Positions 63,631 through 64,000 of a stretch of DNA of 64,000 nucleotides are shown here, piece by piece. The DNA lies in assembly GCA_029941905.1 (NCBI GenBank), contig JAPYTQ010000003.1:62001-126000 (forward strand), in the 5' to 3' direction. Source of the stretch: JAHRVQ01 sp029941905 (GTDB lineage Bacteria; Pseudomonadota; Gammaproteobacteria; Pseudomonadales; Azotimanducaceae). Within the stretch, counting starts at the first letter, position 1. Every line of letters starts with the position of its first letter. The translations under genes and the position numbers were made by a program. The notes beneath the pieces are model-generated. The model had not been told where the DNA came from. It did no database searches and worked only from the letters and a program-made list of their open reading frames with translations.

Positions 63631-64000
63631 ATGGCAAAACTGGGTCAGGTTCAGCACTTTAACAAACCGCTGGAAGACAGCATGGGATTTTCTGCCATCG
63701 TGCATGCCAATGGGCTTTTGCATCTCTCGGGTGTTATCTCGATAGACGAAAACGCAAATGTGATCGGGCCTAACGATATGGCTGCTCAGATCGAGAGGGT
63801 TTACGATATTATCGAACAGACGCTGGCAAAAAACGGCGCGACCTTTGAGCACGTTGTCAGCGAAGTCATTTACACCACCGACATGGCCAGACTGATGGAA
63901 GCCATTGCGGCGCGAGCCAAACGTTATGAAGGGGTCGCTAACCCGGCGACAACGGCGGTGCAGATATCTGCGCTGGCGTTTCCTGAAGCAATGCTCGAGA
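63631..64000 (+). CDS. RidA/YjgF-family protein (cut by window end)
   Basis: The first 123 codons of a RidA-like protein. It begins MAKLGQVQHFNKPLEDSMGF and has VHANGLLHLSGVISIDENAN, VSEVIYTTDMARLMEAI and VANPATTAVQISALAFPEA, the region that carries the substrate site in RidA (usually an Arg in the SRPARS/A-type motif; here ANPATTAVQ, so the Arg is not seen). It may deaminate enamine or imine intermediates, or be a divergent family member. CAGGAG precedes the ATG. The C-terminus lies outside the window. Confidence 0.85.
   Translation, partial: MAKLGQVQHFNKPLEDSMGFSAIVHANGLLHLSGVISIDENANVIGPNDMAAQIERVYDIIEQTLAKNGATFEHVVSEVIYTTDMARLMEAIAARAKRYEGVANPATTAVQISALAFPEAMLE

Overview
The window looks like one contig of an uncultured, probably marine or aquatic gammaproteobacterium. 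The F-type c subunit is E. coli-like, and CnoX, RmuC, PspA/PspC, Mak-type fructokinase, GTP-dependent PEP carboxykinase and a DUF4212-paired sodium symporter all fit that group. The gene content suggests an aerobic heterotroph living on organic acids, fatty acids and nitrogen compounds. A 100-N gap at 9845-9944 shows a draft assembly. I found no tRNA, rRNA or CRISPR array.

Layout. 1-350: tandem LexA operators before a 50-residue ORF. 351-2709: cnoX and rmuC. 2804-7262: two-part Na+/solute symporter, glutamine synthetase-like ligase and glutamine amidotransferase; a 297-bp inverted-repeat element sits exactly in the ligase stop codon. 7301-13182: serine hydrolase, SDR, hot-dog protein, fructokinase and a psp locus. 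13537-21468: ThDP enzyme coupled to a GlpD-like oxidase that appears to start at CTG, then acyl-CoA dehydrogenase, acyl-CoA ligase and a GlcD-type oxidase. 21539-26477: a decayed stretch with an amidohydrolase remnant, a frameshifted TIR-AAA-TPR gene and the tail of a serine hydrolase, around intact DsbA-like and LLM genes. 26508-33884: GST, methyltransferase, an M28 peptidase/acyl-CoA synthetase/hydrolase operon and an enoyl-CoA hydratase. 33885-34331: AT-rich non-coding DNA with several DnaA-box matches, a possible replication origin.

35592-45263 is the most notable block: a trmY homologue followed by a complete F420 pathway (npdG, cofE, cofD, cofC, fused FO synthase), two LLM oxidoreductases likely to use F420 and a FemAB-like acyltransferase, all on one strand with short gaps or overlaps. 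F420 is known mainly from archaea and actinobacteria, so a compact full set in a gammaproteobacterium is unusual. A third LLM protein lies at 22681.

45310-64000: SDR with Phe at the catalytic Tyr position, PhzF protein, a 13-bp tandem repeat before a sulfotransferase, two thioesterases and a thiolase, ammonium transporter, a redoxin/cytochrome c/copper monooxygenase-like fusion, a TM2 protein with an early in-frame stop, pckG, YgiQ, three CoA-transferases, an isolated atpE, a Rieske oxygenase and a RidA protein cut by the window end. The many acyl-CoA ligases, dehydrogenases, hydratases, thiolases, thioesterases and CoA-transferases point to degradation of lipids or steroid/terpenoid-like acids.
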